A stretch of 58,531 bases of DNA from Deltaproteobacteria bacterium. GTDB taxonomy: Bacteria; Desulfobacterota; Deferrisomatia; Deferrisomatales; JACRMM01. A program made the translations under genes and the position numbers. Within the stretch, counting starts at the first letter, position 1; every line of letters begins with the position of its first letter. The notes beneath the pieces were generated by a model, which saw nothing but the letters and a program-made list of their open reading frames with translations, had not been told where the DNA came from and made no database searches. The DNA lies in contig JACRMM010000009.1 of NCBI GenBank assembly GCA_016214985.1, forward strand, positions 1-58,531, given 5' to 3'. Shown piece by piece: positions 1-7,858 of the stretch.

Positions 1-239
1 ACTAGCACTAGCTGCGACCTATAATAGCCAAACATGGCAATTTTACTTGGGCAACCGCGAACGCCTCCCGGTTCACCCCAGCGACATTCGCGGGTGCCCC
101 TGGGGAGGGCGCTCCCGAAAGTCCGACAGGCTCCTAGGCAATCAGCGGTCAGCAAGAAACGGTGCGGCCCTCTCCCCAGCGCGGCAGAGAGGGGCGCACC
201 GCGTTGGAGAGGACGTCGTGGAGAACGAAGCCTTCGAGA

Positions 240-615
240 TTCGATCGGGGTAGGCCGGCCGATGAGGGCGACCTCGTCCGCCGGCTCCAGGAGCTCTTTG
301 CCATCGAGGCCAACCTCGTAGAATGTGAGCAAGAGCCGGGCGACGGGCCACCCCGCGGAAGGCCGCCCCACACGGTCAGCCAAGGTCACGGCCCGCTCCG
401 CGTCGCACCTCGCACGTGCCAACTCCGCCAGGATCCGCTCCAGCTCCCACGAGCTCTCCACGTTGTTGGTCGCGTTCAGGAGCCAGGCACGGTCGGCGTC
501 GGCGACGTCCGGCGCGGGGCGACTCCGTGCTTGCTCGGAGAAGCAGGTTCAACGCGCCCTACACTTCCTCGAAGGTCGTCCGCCGAGTCTCCGGTAGCCA
601 GTCCATCCGCCTCAT
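240..615 (-). pseudogene. Possible decayed small gene, function unknown
   Basis: Reading the minus strand from the ATG at 615 gives a short start (MRRMDWLPETRR...) that meets a stop after about 18 codons. A protein-like reading resumes in another frame with segments such as NNVESSWELERILAELARA and TFYEVGLDGKELLEPADEV, whose amphipathic, acidic composition looks like a once-coding protein rather than noise. I do not recognise the family. The break requires at least one frameshift, so if it was ever a gene it is broken now. It could equally be a fortuitous open frame. Confidence 0.3.
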
Positions 616-708
616 GCCGGCACTTCCTGCGTGCCGTGCTATACCGGTCGGATCATGTACTACAACCGCGGACAGTAGATTCGCTCCCGACATTTCCGTC
701 CCCCGCCA

Positions 709-738
709 TTGCGGCTGAGAGGGGTCCGGTGGTATAAG
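709..738 (+). promoter_or_regulatory. Possible sigma70-type promoter for the ABC-F gene
   Basis: TTGCGG (709-714) and TATAAG (733-738) are separated by 18 bp. Transcription would start near 745, just before the hairpin at 751-780. The match is moderate, and a start so close to the hairpin is unusual; the true promoter may lie further upstream. Confidence 0.35.
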
Positions 739-750
739 ACCGCTCCCCCG

Positions 751-780
751 AAACCACAGGGCGCGCCCCGTGGTTTTTTT
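751..780 (+). terminator. Hairpin with T-tract in the leader of the ABC-F gene (possible attenuator)
   Basis: AAACCAC at 751-757 pairs with GTGGTTT at 770-776, and the bases between form a second self-complementary stem (GGG CGCG CCC). Seven T residues end the element. Only 23 bp separate it from the ATG at 804, too little for another promoter, so a transcript of the ABC-F gene must read through it. That fits a leader attenuator better than a terminator of an upstream gene, since no upstream plus-strand gene is seen. Confidence 0.55.
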
Positions 781-803
781 GTCCCCCAGGAAAGAGTGAG
801 ATC

Positions 804-2420
804 ATGATCAGCGCAGCGAACGTCACCCTCGGCTACGGCAAGAGGGAGCTGTTCAAGGACGTCACTATCAAGTTCACCCCGGGCAACTGCTACGGGCTCA
901 TCGGCGCCAACGGCGCCGGCAAGTCCACCTTCCTGAAGATCCTCTCCGGCGAGTTGGAACCGGACAAGGGCGCCATCGCCGTGACTCCCGGCGAGAGGAT
1001 CTCGGTTCTCGGGCAGGACCAGTTCGCCTTCGACGACGAGACGGTCTTCCACACGGTCCTGCGGGGGCACCCGCGGCTCTTCGAGATCATCGCCGAGCGG
1101 GAGACGCTCTACGCCAAGGCCGAGTTCTCAGAGGCGGACGGCCTGCGCTCGGCCGAGCTGGAAGGGGAGTTCGCCGATAGGAACGGCTACGAGGCGGAGA
1201 CCGAGGCATCGGCGCTCCTGAGCGGCCTCGGCATACCCGAGGGGCTTCGCCACAAGTGGATGCGGGAGCTCGAGGCGGGCGACAAGGTGCGGGTGCTCCT
1301 CGCCCAGGCCCTGTTCGGCAACCCGGACGTGCTCCTCTTGGACGAGCCCACCAACCACCTGGACCGCGCGTCCATCGCCTGGCTCGAGGAGTTTCTGAGC
1401 CGGTTCCCGAACACGGTGGTCGTGGTGTCCCACGACCGCCACTTTCTGAACCAGGTCTGCACGCACGTGGCGGACATCGACTTCGGCCGGATCCAGGTAT
1501 ACGCAGGCAACTACGACTTCTGGTACCAGGCGAGCCAGCTCAACCTGAAGCAGAAGCAGGAGCAGAATCGCAAGGCCTCGGACAAGGCTTCGGAGCTCAA
1601 GGCGTTCATCCAGCGCTTCAGCTCCAACGCCTCCAAGGCGAAGCAGGCCACCTCCCGTAAGAAGCTCCTGGAGAAGCTCACCCTGGAAGACCTGCCGGTG
1701 TCGTCGCGGAAGTACCCATACGTCTTCTTCAAGCCGGAGCGCGCGTGCGGCGACGTCATCCTGGAGATCCGGGGGCTCTGCAAGGCGATCGACGGAGCGC
1801 CCGTCCTCAACGATCTCACCCTCACTGTGCACAAGGGGGACAAGATCGCCTTCACCGGCGCCGACAGCCTCGCGAAGACGACGCTCTTCCAGATCCTCGC
1901 CGGGGAGCTCGAGCCGGACAGCGGAAGCGTGCGCTGGGGGGTGACCATCACCCGGGCGTACTTCCCGAAGGAGAACGGCGCCTACTTCGAGAACGAGCTG
2001 AACCTGATCGAGTGGCTCTGCCAGTTCGCCCCCACCGAGGGAGAGGCCTTTGCCCGGGGGTTCCTGGGCCGGATGCTCTTCTCCGGGGACGAGGCCACGA
2101 AGAAGACCCGCGTGCTCTCGGGCGGGGAACGGGTGCGCTGCATGCTGGCCCGAATGATGCTCACCGGTGCCAACGCGCTCCTCCTGGACGAACCCACGAA
2201 TCACCTGGATCTGGAGTCCATCACCGCTCTGAACAACGGCCTCATCGCGTTCCCGGAGATGGTGCTGTTCGCCTCCTATGACCGGCAGTTCGTGGCCACG
2301 GTGGCGAACCGGATCGTGGAGATCACGCCGGCGGGAGTGGTCGATCGGCTGATGCAGTTCGACGAGCACGGGGCGGTGGAGAACTCTCCGGCCGATCGGC
2401 TCCAGGACACCGGGAGCTGA
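804..2420 (+). CDS. ABC-F family ATPase, YbiT-like
   Basis: A soluble protein of 538 aa with two fused ABC nucleotide-binding domains and no membrane segment, as in the ABC-F family of ribosome-associated ATPases that act at the E site. Domain 1 has Walker A GANGAGKS (34-41), a non-canonical signature LEAGDKVR (about 156-163, typical of YbiT), Walker B VLLLDE (176-181) and H210. A charged Lys/Gln-rich linker follows (about 245-300). Domain 2 has signature LSGGE (438-442) and LLLDE (459-463), but its Walker A reads GADSLAKT (352-359; Ala for the Gly before Lys) and its switch His is Tyr (SYDR, Y492). The second ATP site therefore looks impaired. The start is ATG 804 behind AGGAAAGAG. YbiT-like is by pattern; a resistance-type ABC-F is the alternative. 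Confidence 0.88.
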   Translation: MISAANVTLGYGKRELFKDVTIKFTPGNCYGLIGANGAGKSTFLKILSGELEPDKGAIAVTPGERISVLGQDQFAFDDETVFHTVLRGHPRLFEIIAERETLYAKAEFSEADGLRSAELEGEFADRNGYEAETEASALLSGLGIPEGLRHKWMRELEAGDKVRVLLAQALFGNPDVLLLDEPTNHLDRASIAWLEEFLSRFPNTVVVVSHDRHFLNQVCTHVADIDFGRIQVYAGNYDFWYQASQLNLKQKQEQNRKASDKASELKAFIQRFSSNASKAKQATSRKKLLEKLTLEDLPVSSRKYPYVFFKPERACGDVILEIRGLCKAIDGAPVLNDLTLTVHKGDKIAFTGADSLAKTTLFQILAGELEPDSGSVRWGVTITRAYFPKENGAYFENELNLIEWLCQFAPTEGEAFARGFLGRMLFSGDEATKKTRVLSGGERVRCMLARMMLTGANALLLDEPTNHLDLESITALNNGLIAFPEMVLFASYDRQFVATVANRIVEITPAGVVDRLMQFDEHGAVENSPADRLQDTGS

Positions 2421-2432
2421 GCCGGAAAATTC

Positions 2433-2705
2433 CTACCCGCCCCCGCCGCGTTCTCGCCGAACACGGTCCGCCGTTTCGAACAGGATGTCGAGCCGCGAGC
2501 GGGCCGGCTGAAACGTGGGCTCGAGTTCCTCGAGAGTATAGTTGCCCCGGAGAAACGCGAGCACGTCGACCGTGCCCTCCCAGCAGCCCAAGATCCTCTG
2601 GCACGGCAATCCCCGGTTCATCGAGCGGCAGTGCCGAAACGGCACCTCGCCGCCCAGCGGTGGACATCGGGGATGCATGCGGGCGTCGTGTTCTTCCCTC
2701 GGCAT
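2433..2705 (-). CDS. Small conserved Cys-rich protein
   Basis: 90 aa, hydrophilic, with four cysteines in the first half (HPRCPP, FRHCRS, GLPCQR, LGCWEG) and an acidic middle (NYTLEELEPTF). The Cys spacing suggests a metal or Fe-S site, but I cannot assign a function. The start at 2705 is well supported: AGGAGG lies at 2720-2715, nine bases upstream. It ends 12 bp from the convergent ABC-F stop. Small Cys-rich proteins with the pattern CPxLGG-VPF-C...LPC occur in anaerobic deltaproteobacteria from memory; this is not a database result. Confidence 0.65.
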   Translation of the reverse strand: MPREEHDARMHPRCPPLGGEVPFRHCRSMNRGLPCQRILGCWEGTVDVLAFLRGNYTLEELEPTFQPARSRLDILFETADRVRRERGGGG

Positions 2706-2847
2706 GGTCTCGAACCTCCTGAAAGCCGTCTTGTGTTCGACCCGTCTCTCGACCGTATGGCACAATCGCTCGCCGGCGACTACTCCCGCGGCCCCGGTGC
2801 AGCCAGTGACGCCGACGCACCGACCGGTCGCCAGCTGCGGTCGGGTG

Positions 2848-3546
2848 TCATCCCTCAGACAGCGCCCATTCAGCGGCCTCTCGAGCGTGAATCCTCGTCG
2901 TATCAAACAAAGGCACGGCGGAGTCCCGTTGGTCGACAAGAAGCGAGATCTCCGTGCAACCAAGAATGATCGCCTCAGCACCTTTCGCCGCGAGGTTCGC
3001 CATGACCCTTCGGTAGTGCGCGCGAGAGGCAGGTACGACGGTACCCGAGCACAGTTCTTCGTAGATGATTCGATGAACGACCTCTCGGTCTTCCGAGTTC
3101 GGCACGAGAACCGTGAGCCCGTGGCGGGCACGCAGTCTTTCGCAGTAAAAATCCTGCTCCATAGTAAACCTTGTACCCAACAGGCCCACCGTTTCGAACC
3201 CAGCTCTCTTTATTTCGGCAGCTGTCGGATCCGCAATGTGCAACAGTGGGATCTCCACGGCTGACTCGATGGTGGGTGCAATCTTGTGCATGGTGTTGGT
3301 GCAAAGAACCAAGAAGTCCGCTCCCGCCCGCTCCAGTGACCGAGCGGCGGAGGCAAGCAATTCTGCTGCCGCCGACCAATTGCCAGCGCGCTGAAAGCGT
3401 TCAATTTCGTAGAAGTCAACGCTATAGAGGATGAGCTTCGCAGAGTGAAGACCACCCATGCGGTCCTTCACCGTCTTATTTATCTGGACGTAATAGGGAA
3501 CGGTCGATTCCCAACTCATTCCTCCGATAAGGCCGATGATCTTCAA
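2848..3546 (-). CDS. Aspartate/glutamate racemase family protein
   Basis: A cofactor-independent racemase of 232 aa that would interconvert L- and D-aspartate or glutamate by a two-base cysteine mechanism. The N-terminus KIIGLIGGMSWEST is the family hallmark. The two catalytic cysteines are present as LCTNTMHK (C82) and LGCTEI (C197). The TTG at 3546 is the better start: AAGGAG lies 5 bases upstream (3557-3552) and the family begins right here. An upstream ATG at 3585 would add a 13-residue extension unlike the family. A possible decayed gene ends just upstream (3560), so it may be the second gene of a damaged operon. Substrate preference cannot be read from the sequence. Confidence 0.88.
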   Translation of the reverse strand: MKIIGLIGGMSWESTVPYYVQINKTVKDRMGGLHSAKLILYSVDFYEIERFQRAGNWSAAAELLASAARSLERAGADFLVLCTNTMHKIAPTIESAVEIPLLHIADPTAAEIKRAGFETVGLLGTRFTMEQDFYCERLRARHGLTVLVPNSEDREVVHRIIYEELCSGTVVPASRAHYRRVMANLAAKGAEAIILGCTEISLLVDQRDSAVPLFDTTRIHAREAAEWALSEG

Positions 3547-3559
3547 TCCGTCTCCTTGG

Positions 3560-3793
3560 TCAAGGCATCGAACCGGAGGCGACAACTACCTTGACACCCG
3601 CCGCCCCCAGCCTCGGCAGCACGCGGTCGAACGCAGAATCGTTCCCTCGAACATCCCCTTGAGGGGTGTTTCTACCGCGGATTTCGGCCCAACACCAGGC
3701 CGATCCCGGTACGTCCGGCAGCCTCCTCCTCCTTCCCCCGCCAGACCTCGTCCACGATCGGGAACGCAGAAAGCCTTGCGGCGGCAACCATTG
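3560..3793 (-). pseudogene. Possible frameshifted gene upstream of the racemase
   Basis: From the ATG at 3793 the minus strand reads MVAAARLSAFPIVDEVW... for 39 codons to a stop. A different frame then continues GRNTPQGDV... to FDRVLPRLGAAGVKVVVAS and a TGA at 3560, placed just before the racemase Shine-Dalgarno as expected within an operon. The two readings together look like the ends of one small protein broken by a frameshift or internal deletion. The family is not recognised. Confidence 0.3.
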
Positions 3794-4149
3794 AACCATC
3801 CTACGTGCCGTCTTGATCGCAATTCCGGCTCCGGGCGACCAAATAGCCCAGTGTTGCCACCGGGGACCCTTTTCACATTCTGTTCCCTATTTTGATTTTC
3901 AAGGTACGCTTTAACCCTGATTTCGCTGCAGTCTCCATTTGCCGTCCCCATCCGTTTCTTGTCCCACTCATGGAGCAGGAGGAGCAAGGGATGTACGAGC
4001 AGGAACACAACATCTTCCGAGAGGCGTTCCGCCGCTTCGTGGAGAAAGAGATCACGCCCCACGTGGACGAGTGGGAAGAGGCGGGCGTGGTGTCGCGAGA
4101 CATCTGGAAGAAGATGGGCGTTGCGGGCTTCCTCTGCACTTGGCTGCCC

Positions 4150-4158
4150 GAGGAGTAC
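4150..4158. repeat. Target site duplication, left copy
   Basis: GAGGAGTAC, identical to 6565-6573. The flanking bases differ (C versus G on the left), so the duplication is exactly 9 bp, the length made by Tn5/IS50-type elements. Confidence 0.92.
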
Positions 4159-6564
4159 CTGTCACTTGCCCACACGTAGGACCGCGGTTCATGGTGGTTG
4201 AGCGGTCTGGCCGAACATCTTGTAGAGGGCCCAGCCGGAGGCAAGGTCCGGCAGGCGGCGCAGCCCGCGCCAGAGGGTCATCGTTCCCGGCGGCCGGTCG
4301 CCGAGCCGGCCGAGGTGGCCGCCGAGCTTCCCAATCATCCAAACCGCTTCGGCCAGCGTGGGCGGCTGATCCGGTGGCGGTTTGTGATGGATGCGCGCAT
4401 AGAGCGGCTTCCATTCTTCTTCGGTCAGGAAGACGTCGCAGGCAATGTCGGGGGTCTCGCGCCCTTGGTGAGCGAGCCAGTGAACGCGCCACGCCACGAC
4501 CATGTCGATCGCCAGGCAGGCTTCCAGGCGATCGACCTCTCCCAGGCGCCGGTCTTTGATCCGGCAGCCGCTCTTGAGGATGCGGTGGTAGACCTCGATT
4601 CCCCAGCGTCGGGCGTACCAGGCGAGCCGCTTGCAGGCTTCGACCGCCGTGTGGGTCTCGACAGTCGTGAGCAGCATCCACGAAAGCGGCTCTTTCACCT
4701 GTGCCGGATCGTAGTCGACTTCGTGGGCATAGACGGCCCACAGGGAAAGCGCTCCGCCCTTGGCCCCTTTCGGCGGTTTGATCTCCACGGCGGCAACCCG
4801 TACGGCCAGCCGAGCCTTTCGGCTGCGCCGCGATCCCTTGCGCGGGATCAGGAGGTCCTGGAAGTCGGCCACCGGCCGCCGGGCCATATGGTCCCAGAGG
4901 TAGCCGTGGGGCTCGTCTTCGTCCTGGTCGATCTGGCGACTTCGGCTCTTCTCCGCTCGGACCAAGAGCTTGGGCCCCGAGGGGTCGGACAAGGCTTCGT
5001 GGAAGAGCTCAGAGATGTCGGCTTCGCGGTCCCCGACGCTCACGAGCATCGTGTCCGGGGCGAGGCGCTGCGCCTCGGCCACTTCCCGGTAGCTCTTGAT
5101 CCACTTGAAGCTCTCTTTTTCTTCGATGGGCAGGCGTCTTCGTGCGTTTCTTGGGCCCTCGGTCGAGCCGTCGCGTGCCCAGCACTGCACATCCAGGAGC
5201 CCAAGGGGCGTGCCGCCCGTCGTGAACGCCAGCGTCGAGTGGAGCTTCAGGCCCACGGTCAGATCGTCCTTGGACTGAAGCGGGCCCAAACCCCGGGTGG
5301 AGGGATGATGGGTGTAGTTGAGGTCGCTGGTGTCCTGGACGGCCAGCACCACCTTGTGGGTCCGTACCCGCTCCAGCGTGGACTCTCGGTGCGGCAGGAG
5401 CACCGTCTCCAGGTCCACCTGGGGGTTGTCGCAGAACCGATACGCCGCCTTGGCCTTGGCTTGCGAGCCCTCGCCGAGCTGCGGGATGGGTTTGCCGGGT
5501 TGCGCCATGAAGTCCCTCGCCAGTGTGACAAGCCGAGCTTTCAGCCGGGGGTCCGCCCAGCCCACGCGCCCGAACTCCTCCTCGGCCCAGTCCTGGGGCG
5601 CCCCGTCCTGCGGGGATGCTTCGCCCAGCCGTTGCTCGGGTTCCCGACACAGAATCGACTGCCAATCCGGGCAAAGCGGGTAGGCGTAGATGTCCTTGGG
5701 GTGGCTGGCCGCCTTCCCGTTGGCGTACGGATCCTTGCGTGCCGCGGTCTTGCCGATGTGGACCCAGTTGGCCGCTCGGTAGCTCGTGGCCTGGAAGCGC
5801 TCGGGGTCGACGAAAGTTTCCAGCAGCACCGGCGCCTGCGCATAGCGCGCGTGCCAGTCTTTCGCCACTTGCCGGACCGCCAGCCCCAGTACGTGAGAGG
5901 CGAGGTTGGCGACCTCGAGCATGGGCACGATCAGGAACCGGCTGTTCAAGATCACCCGCGAGAGGTTCGCTCGTCGTGCCCGCTCGCTCCACCCGATGTG
6001 TCTCTCGCGTTTGGCCAGCCGCTTCGTCGCGGAGCTAAACGCCAGCGCCCCCACCCACCCGTGCGACGGGCTTCGCACCAGGTAGCGCAGCCGCGCCCCA
6101 CACAACGGCCCCGGCCCCAGGTAGTGGTGGGCCTGCAGAAGCTCGTTCCACACCCGCGATCCCTGAGCATTGCGGCTGTCGACGACGACGAGCTCCACTG
6201 CCCCCAGTTCGTCGAGAGCCGCCTGGATGCGGGGCGTATCTGCGTCACGGCCCCGGGCGGGCGTCGCGGGCCTCTGGCGCAACGCGTAGGCCGCGGCCAC
6301 CTCGGGCAGCCGCAGCAATCCTTCCCTCCCCAGCTTGAGCAGCGCCTTGCGACAGCTCACTTCCTGCCGGGTCCCGTTGGGCGCTCGCCACGCCATCCAG
6401 TCGCACACCTCGCGCGACAAGGCCCGACGAGACATCCTCGGCTCCGCGTCTACCGCAGCCTGGATGCGCCCGAGCAGCGCTTCGTCGAAGTGTCGTCCGC
6501 CGGCCCACATGGTCCCCGACTCTACACCATGCGGGGCCCGGTGTCACGTGTGTCCTGGTGTCAG
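4159..6564 (-). mobile_element. IS4-family (Tn5/IS50-like) insertion sequence, 2406 bp
   Basis: The element is bounded by the 9-bp direct repeats GAGGAGTAC. Its ends are imperfect inverted repeats: the left begins CTGTCACTTGCCCACACGT and the right, read inward, CTGACACCAGGACACACGT, sharing CTGnCAC and ACACGT. CTGnC at the tip and the 9-bp duplication resemble IS50 ends. It carries one gene on the minus strand (4189-6510), intact. It sits inside an acyl-CoA dehydrogenase gene. Confidence 0.92.
4189..6510 (-). CDS. IS4-family transposase with N-terminal DruA-like (DUF4338) domain
   Basis: 773 aa with two parts. Residues about 20-310 match the DUF4338/DruA type (LLQAHHYLG, LRYLVRSP, GALAFSSATKRLA, LNSRFLIVP, NLASHVLGL, LLETFVDPERF, YRAANWVHIG). 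Residues about 318-760 are a Tn5-like DDE transposase: an N-terminal WADPRLKARL...AAYRFCDNP segment, D393 (VQDTSDLNYT), D494 (SVGDREADI) and E639 in the Y-(2)-R-(3)-E-(6)-K signature (Y632, R635, E639, K646). All three acidic residues are present, so it is probably active. DUF4338 is the DruA domain of the Druantia defence system; here it is fused to a transposase and probably serves the element (DNA or target recognition is inference). The length greatly exceeds the roughly 480 aa of Tn5 transposase because of this domain. Confidence 0.9.
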   Translation of the reverse strand: MWAGGRHFDEALLGRIQAAVDAEPRMSRRALSREVCDWMAWRAPNGTRQEVSCRKALLKLGREGLLRLPEVAAAYALRQRPATPARGRDADTPRIQAALDELGAVELVVVDSRNAQGSRVWNELLQAHHYLGPGPLCGARLRYLVRSPSHGWVGALAFSSATKRLAKRERHIGWSERARRANLSRVILNSRFLIVPMLEVANLASHVLGLAVRQVAKDWHARYAQAPVLLETFVDPERFQATSYRAANWVHIGKTAARKDPYANGKAASHPKDIYAYPLCPDWQSILCREPEQRLGEASPQDGAPQDWAEEEFGRVGWADPRLKARLVTLARDFMAQPGKPIPQLGEGSQAKAKAAYRFCDNPQVDLETVLLPHRESTLERVRTHKVVLAVQDTSDLNYTHHPSTRGLGPLQSKDDLTVGLKLHSTLAFTTGGTPLGLLDVQCWARDGSTEGPRNARRRLPIEEKESFKWIKSYREVAEAQRLAPDTMLVSVGDREADISELFHEALSDPSGPKLLVRAEKSRSRQIDQDEDEPHGYLWDHMARRPVADFQDLLIPRKGSRRSRKARLAVRVAAVEIKPPKGAKGGALSLWAVYAHEVDYDPAQVKEPLSWMLLTTVETHTAVEACKRLAWYARRWGIEVYHRILKSGCRIKDRRLGEVDRLEACLAIDMVVAWRVHWLAHQGRETPDIACDVFLTEEEWKPLYARIHHKPPPDQPPTLAEAVWMIGKLGGHLGRLGDRPPGTMTLWRGLRRLPDLASGWALYKMFGQTAQPP

Positions 6565-6573
6565 GAGGAGTAC
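6565..6573. repeat. Target site duplication, right copy
   Basis: GAGGAGTAC, matching 4150-4158. Removing the IS plus one copy rejoins the acyl-CoA dehydrogenase frame at Tyr56-Gly57. Confidence 0.92.
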
Positions 6574-7539
6574 GGCGGGTCGGGTGCCGACTTCGTGTAC
6601 AGCGTCATCCTGACCGAGGAACTGGCGAGGGTGGGGGCGGCGGGCCTCTTCGCACCGCTCCACAGCGACATCGTCGCACCCTACATCTACCACCTGGGAA
6701 ACGAAGACCAGAAACAGCGCTACCTGCCGAAATGTGCCACAGGCGAGACGGTTCTCGCCGTGGCCATGACCGAGCCCAACGCGGGGTCGGACCTGGGGGC
6801 CATGAAGGCCCGGGCCGACCGCGACGGCGATCACTACGTCCTCAACGGCACCAAGGTCTTCATCTCGAACGGGGTCAGCGCGGACCTGGTCGTGGTCGCT
6901 GCCCGCACGGAGCGGGGAAGCAAGGGGGCGAAAGGGATCAGCCTGTTGCTGGTGGAGGCCGGAGCGCCCGGCTTCAAGCGCGGGGCCAAGTACCGAAAGA
7001 TGGGCATGCACTGCCAGGACACGGCCGAGCTCGTCTTCGACGACTGCCGGATTCCTGCGGCGAACCTGCTCGGAGAGGAGGGCAAAGGCTTCTCCGCCCT
7101 GATGAACCACCTCCCGCAGGAGCGCATCCTCGCGGCCGTCATGGCCCAGGCGATGGCCGAGGCCATGCTGGACCTGACTCTGCAGTACACCGCGGACCGA
7201 AAGGCGTTCGGCCAGCCCGTGTGCGCCTTCCAGCACAACGCCTTCAAGATCGTGGAAATGAGCACCGAGATCAAGCTGGGCCGGGCCTTCCTGGATCAGG
7301 TGATCGCCAAGCACGCGGCCGGGGCTGACGTCGTCACCGACGCCTCCATGGCCAAGGCCTGGATCACCGAGATGGCCAACCGCGTAGCCTATACCTGCGT
7401 GCAGCTCCACGGCGGCTACGGCTTCATGGAGGAGTACCGGATCTGCCGCTTCTACCGGGACGTGCGGGTTCTCCCTCTGTTTGCAGGGACGACCGAGGTG
7501 ATGAAGCTCATCGTTGCGAAGAACATGGGGTTGCTTTGA

Positions 7540-7858
7540 AACAGTGCGAAGGTCGCGTCCAACGCGGCTACGACGCAGACCGCCGAGGTGTGGAGCCGGT
7601 GCCGCCCGCGGGCGCTCGGAGGACGCTCCACAACGAAGGTCTGCGACCTCTGCGTACGAGCGCGACCCGTCGAGCGGCATGATCTCCCCTTCGTCCTTCG
7701 ACCCCTCACACCGCGTCCGCCCTCGAAACGCCGGCGGCGGCGCTCCTCTCTCGGGTTGACGGCCGCCACGGCGACCGATAGGGTTGCCGCCAGCCGGGCG
7801 TGCACTGACCTGGCAGCTCCCGTGCCCGGGCGCCGCCGTACCGTAGAGGACGCTTCTC
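7540..7858. other. Intergenic region upstream of the Uma2 gene
   Basis: No gene is seen. The stretch contains a repeat copy at 7672-7779 that recurs at 9725-9837. Neither a clear promoter nor a strong ribosome binding site for the Uma2 gene is seen; the bases before ATG 7859 read GTAGAGGACGCTTCTC. Confidence 0.5.
7672..7779 (+). repeat. Uma2-upstream repeat, copy A
   Basis: About 108 bp from GAGCGGCAT to GCGACCGA that aligns over its full length with 9725-9837, with shared blocks including CTCGAAACG, GGCCGCC and CGGCGACCGA. It lies just upstream of an intact Uma2 gene; the other copy lies just upstream of a Uma2 remnant. The two are therefore likely descendants of one duplicated Uma2 cassette. 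Confidence 0.7.

Larger units (their letters stand above)
1..803. other. Gene-poor left edge of window
   Basis: No intact gene is visible in this stretch. Open frames on both strands are long only because stop codons are rare at this base composition. It contains one plausible decayed minus-strand gene (240-615) and, at its right end, a possible promoter and a hairpin leading into the ABC-F gene at 804. Nothing is recognised in 1-240. Confidence 0.5.
3991..7539 (+). pseudogene. Acyl-CoA dehydrogenase gene disrupted by an insertion sequence
   Basis: Codons 1-56 lie at 3991-4158 (MYEQEHNIFREAF... to GFLCTWLPEEY) and codons 57-377 at 6574-7539 (GGSGADFVYS... to VAKNMGLL). The joined 377 aa match the size of FAD-dependent acyl-CoA dehydrogenases and carry AMTEPNAGSD, the mid-domain VFISNG segment, and a C-terminal LHGGYGFMEEY followed by FAGTTEVMK, where the usual family catalytic region lies. 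The intact enzyme would oxidise an acyl-CoA to the trans-2-enoyl-CoA, passing electrons to ETF. The start is ATG 3991, behind AGGAGG at 3978-3983. Frame and residues are continuous once the IS and one target duplication are removed and no other lesion is seen, so the insertion looks recent. The gene as it stands cannot make the enzyme. Confidence 0.92.

Noticed and set aside
4189..6510. A Druantia anti-phage system, given the DruA-like domain
   Set aside because: The domain is fused to a complete transposase inside defined IS ends, and no DruB-E genes (such as the large DruE helicase) are adjacent. The helicase at 9967-11601 is far too small for DruE and lies in a separate unit.
4198..7539. 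An 1113-codon plus-strand open frame
   Set aside because: Its first 780 codons are antisense to the transposase; only the last 321 codons (from 6574) are real, being the second half of the acyl-CoA dehydrogenase.
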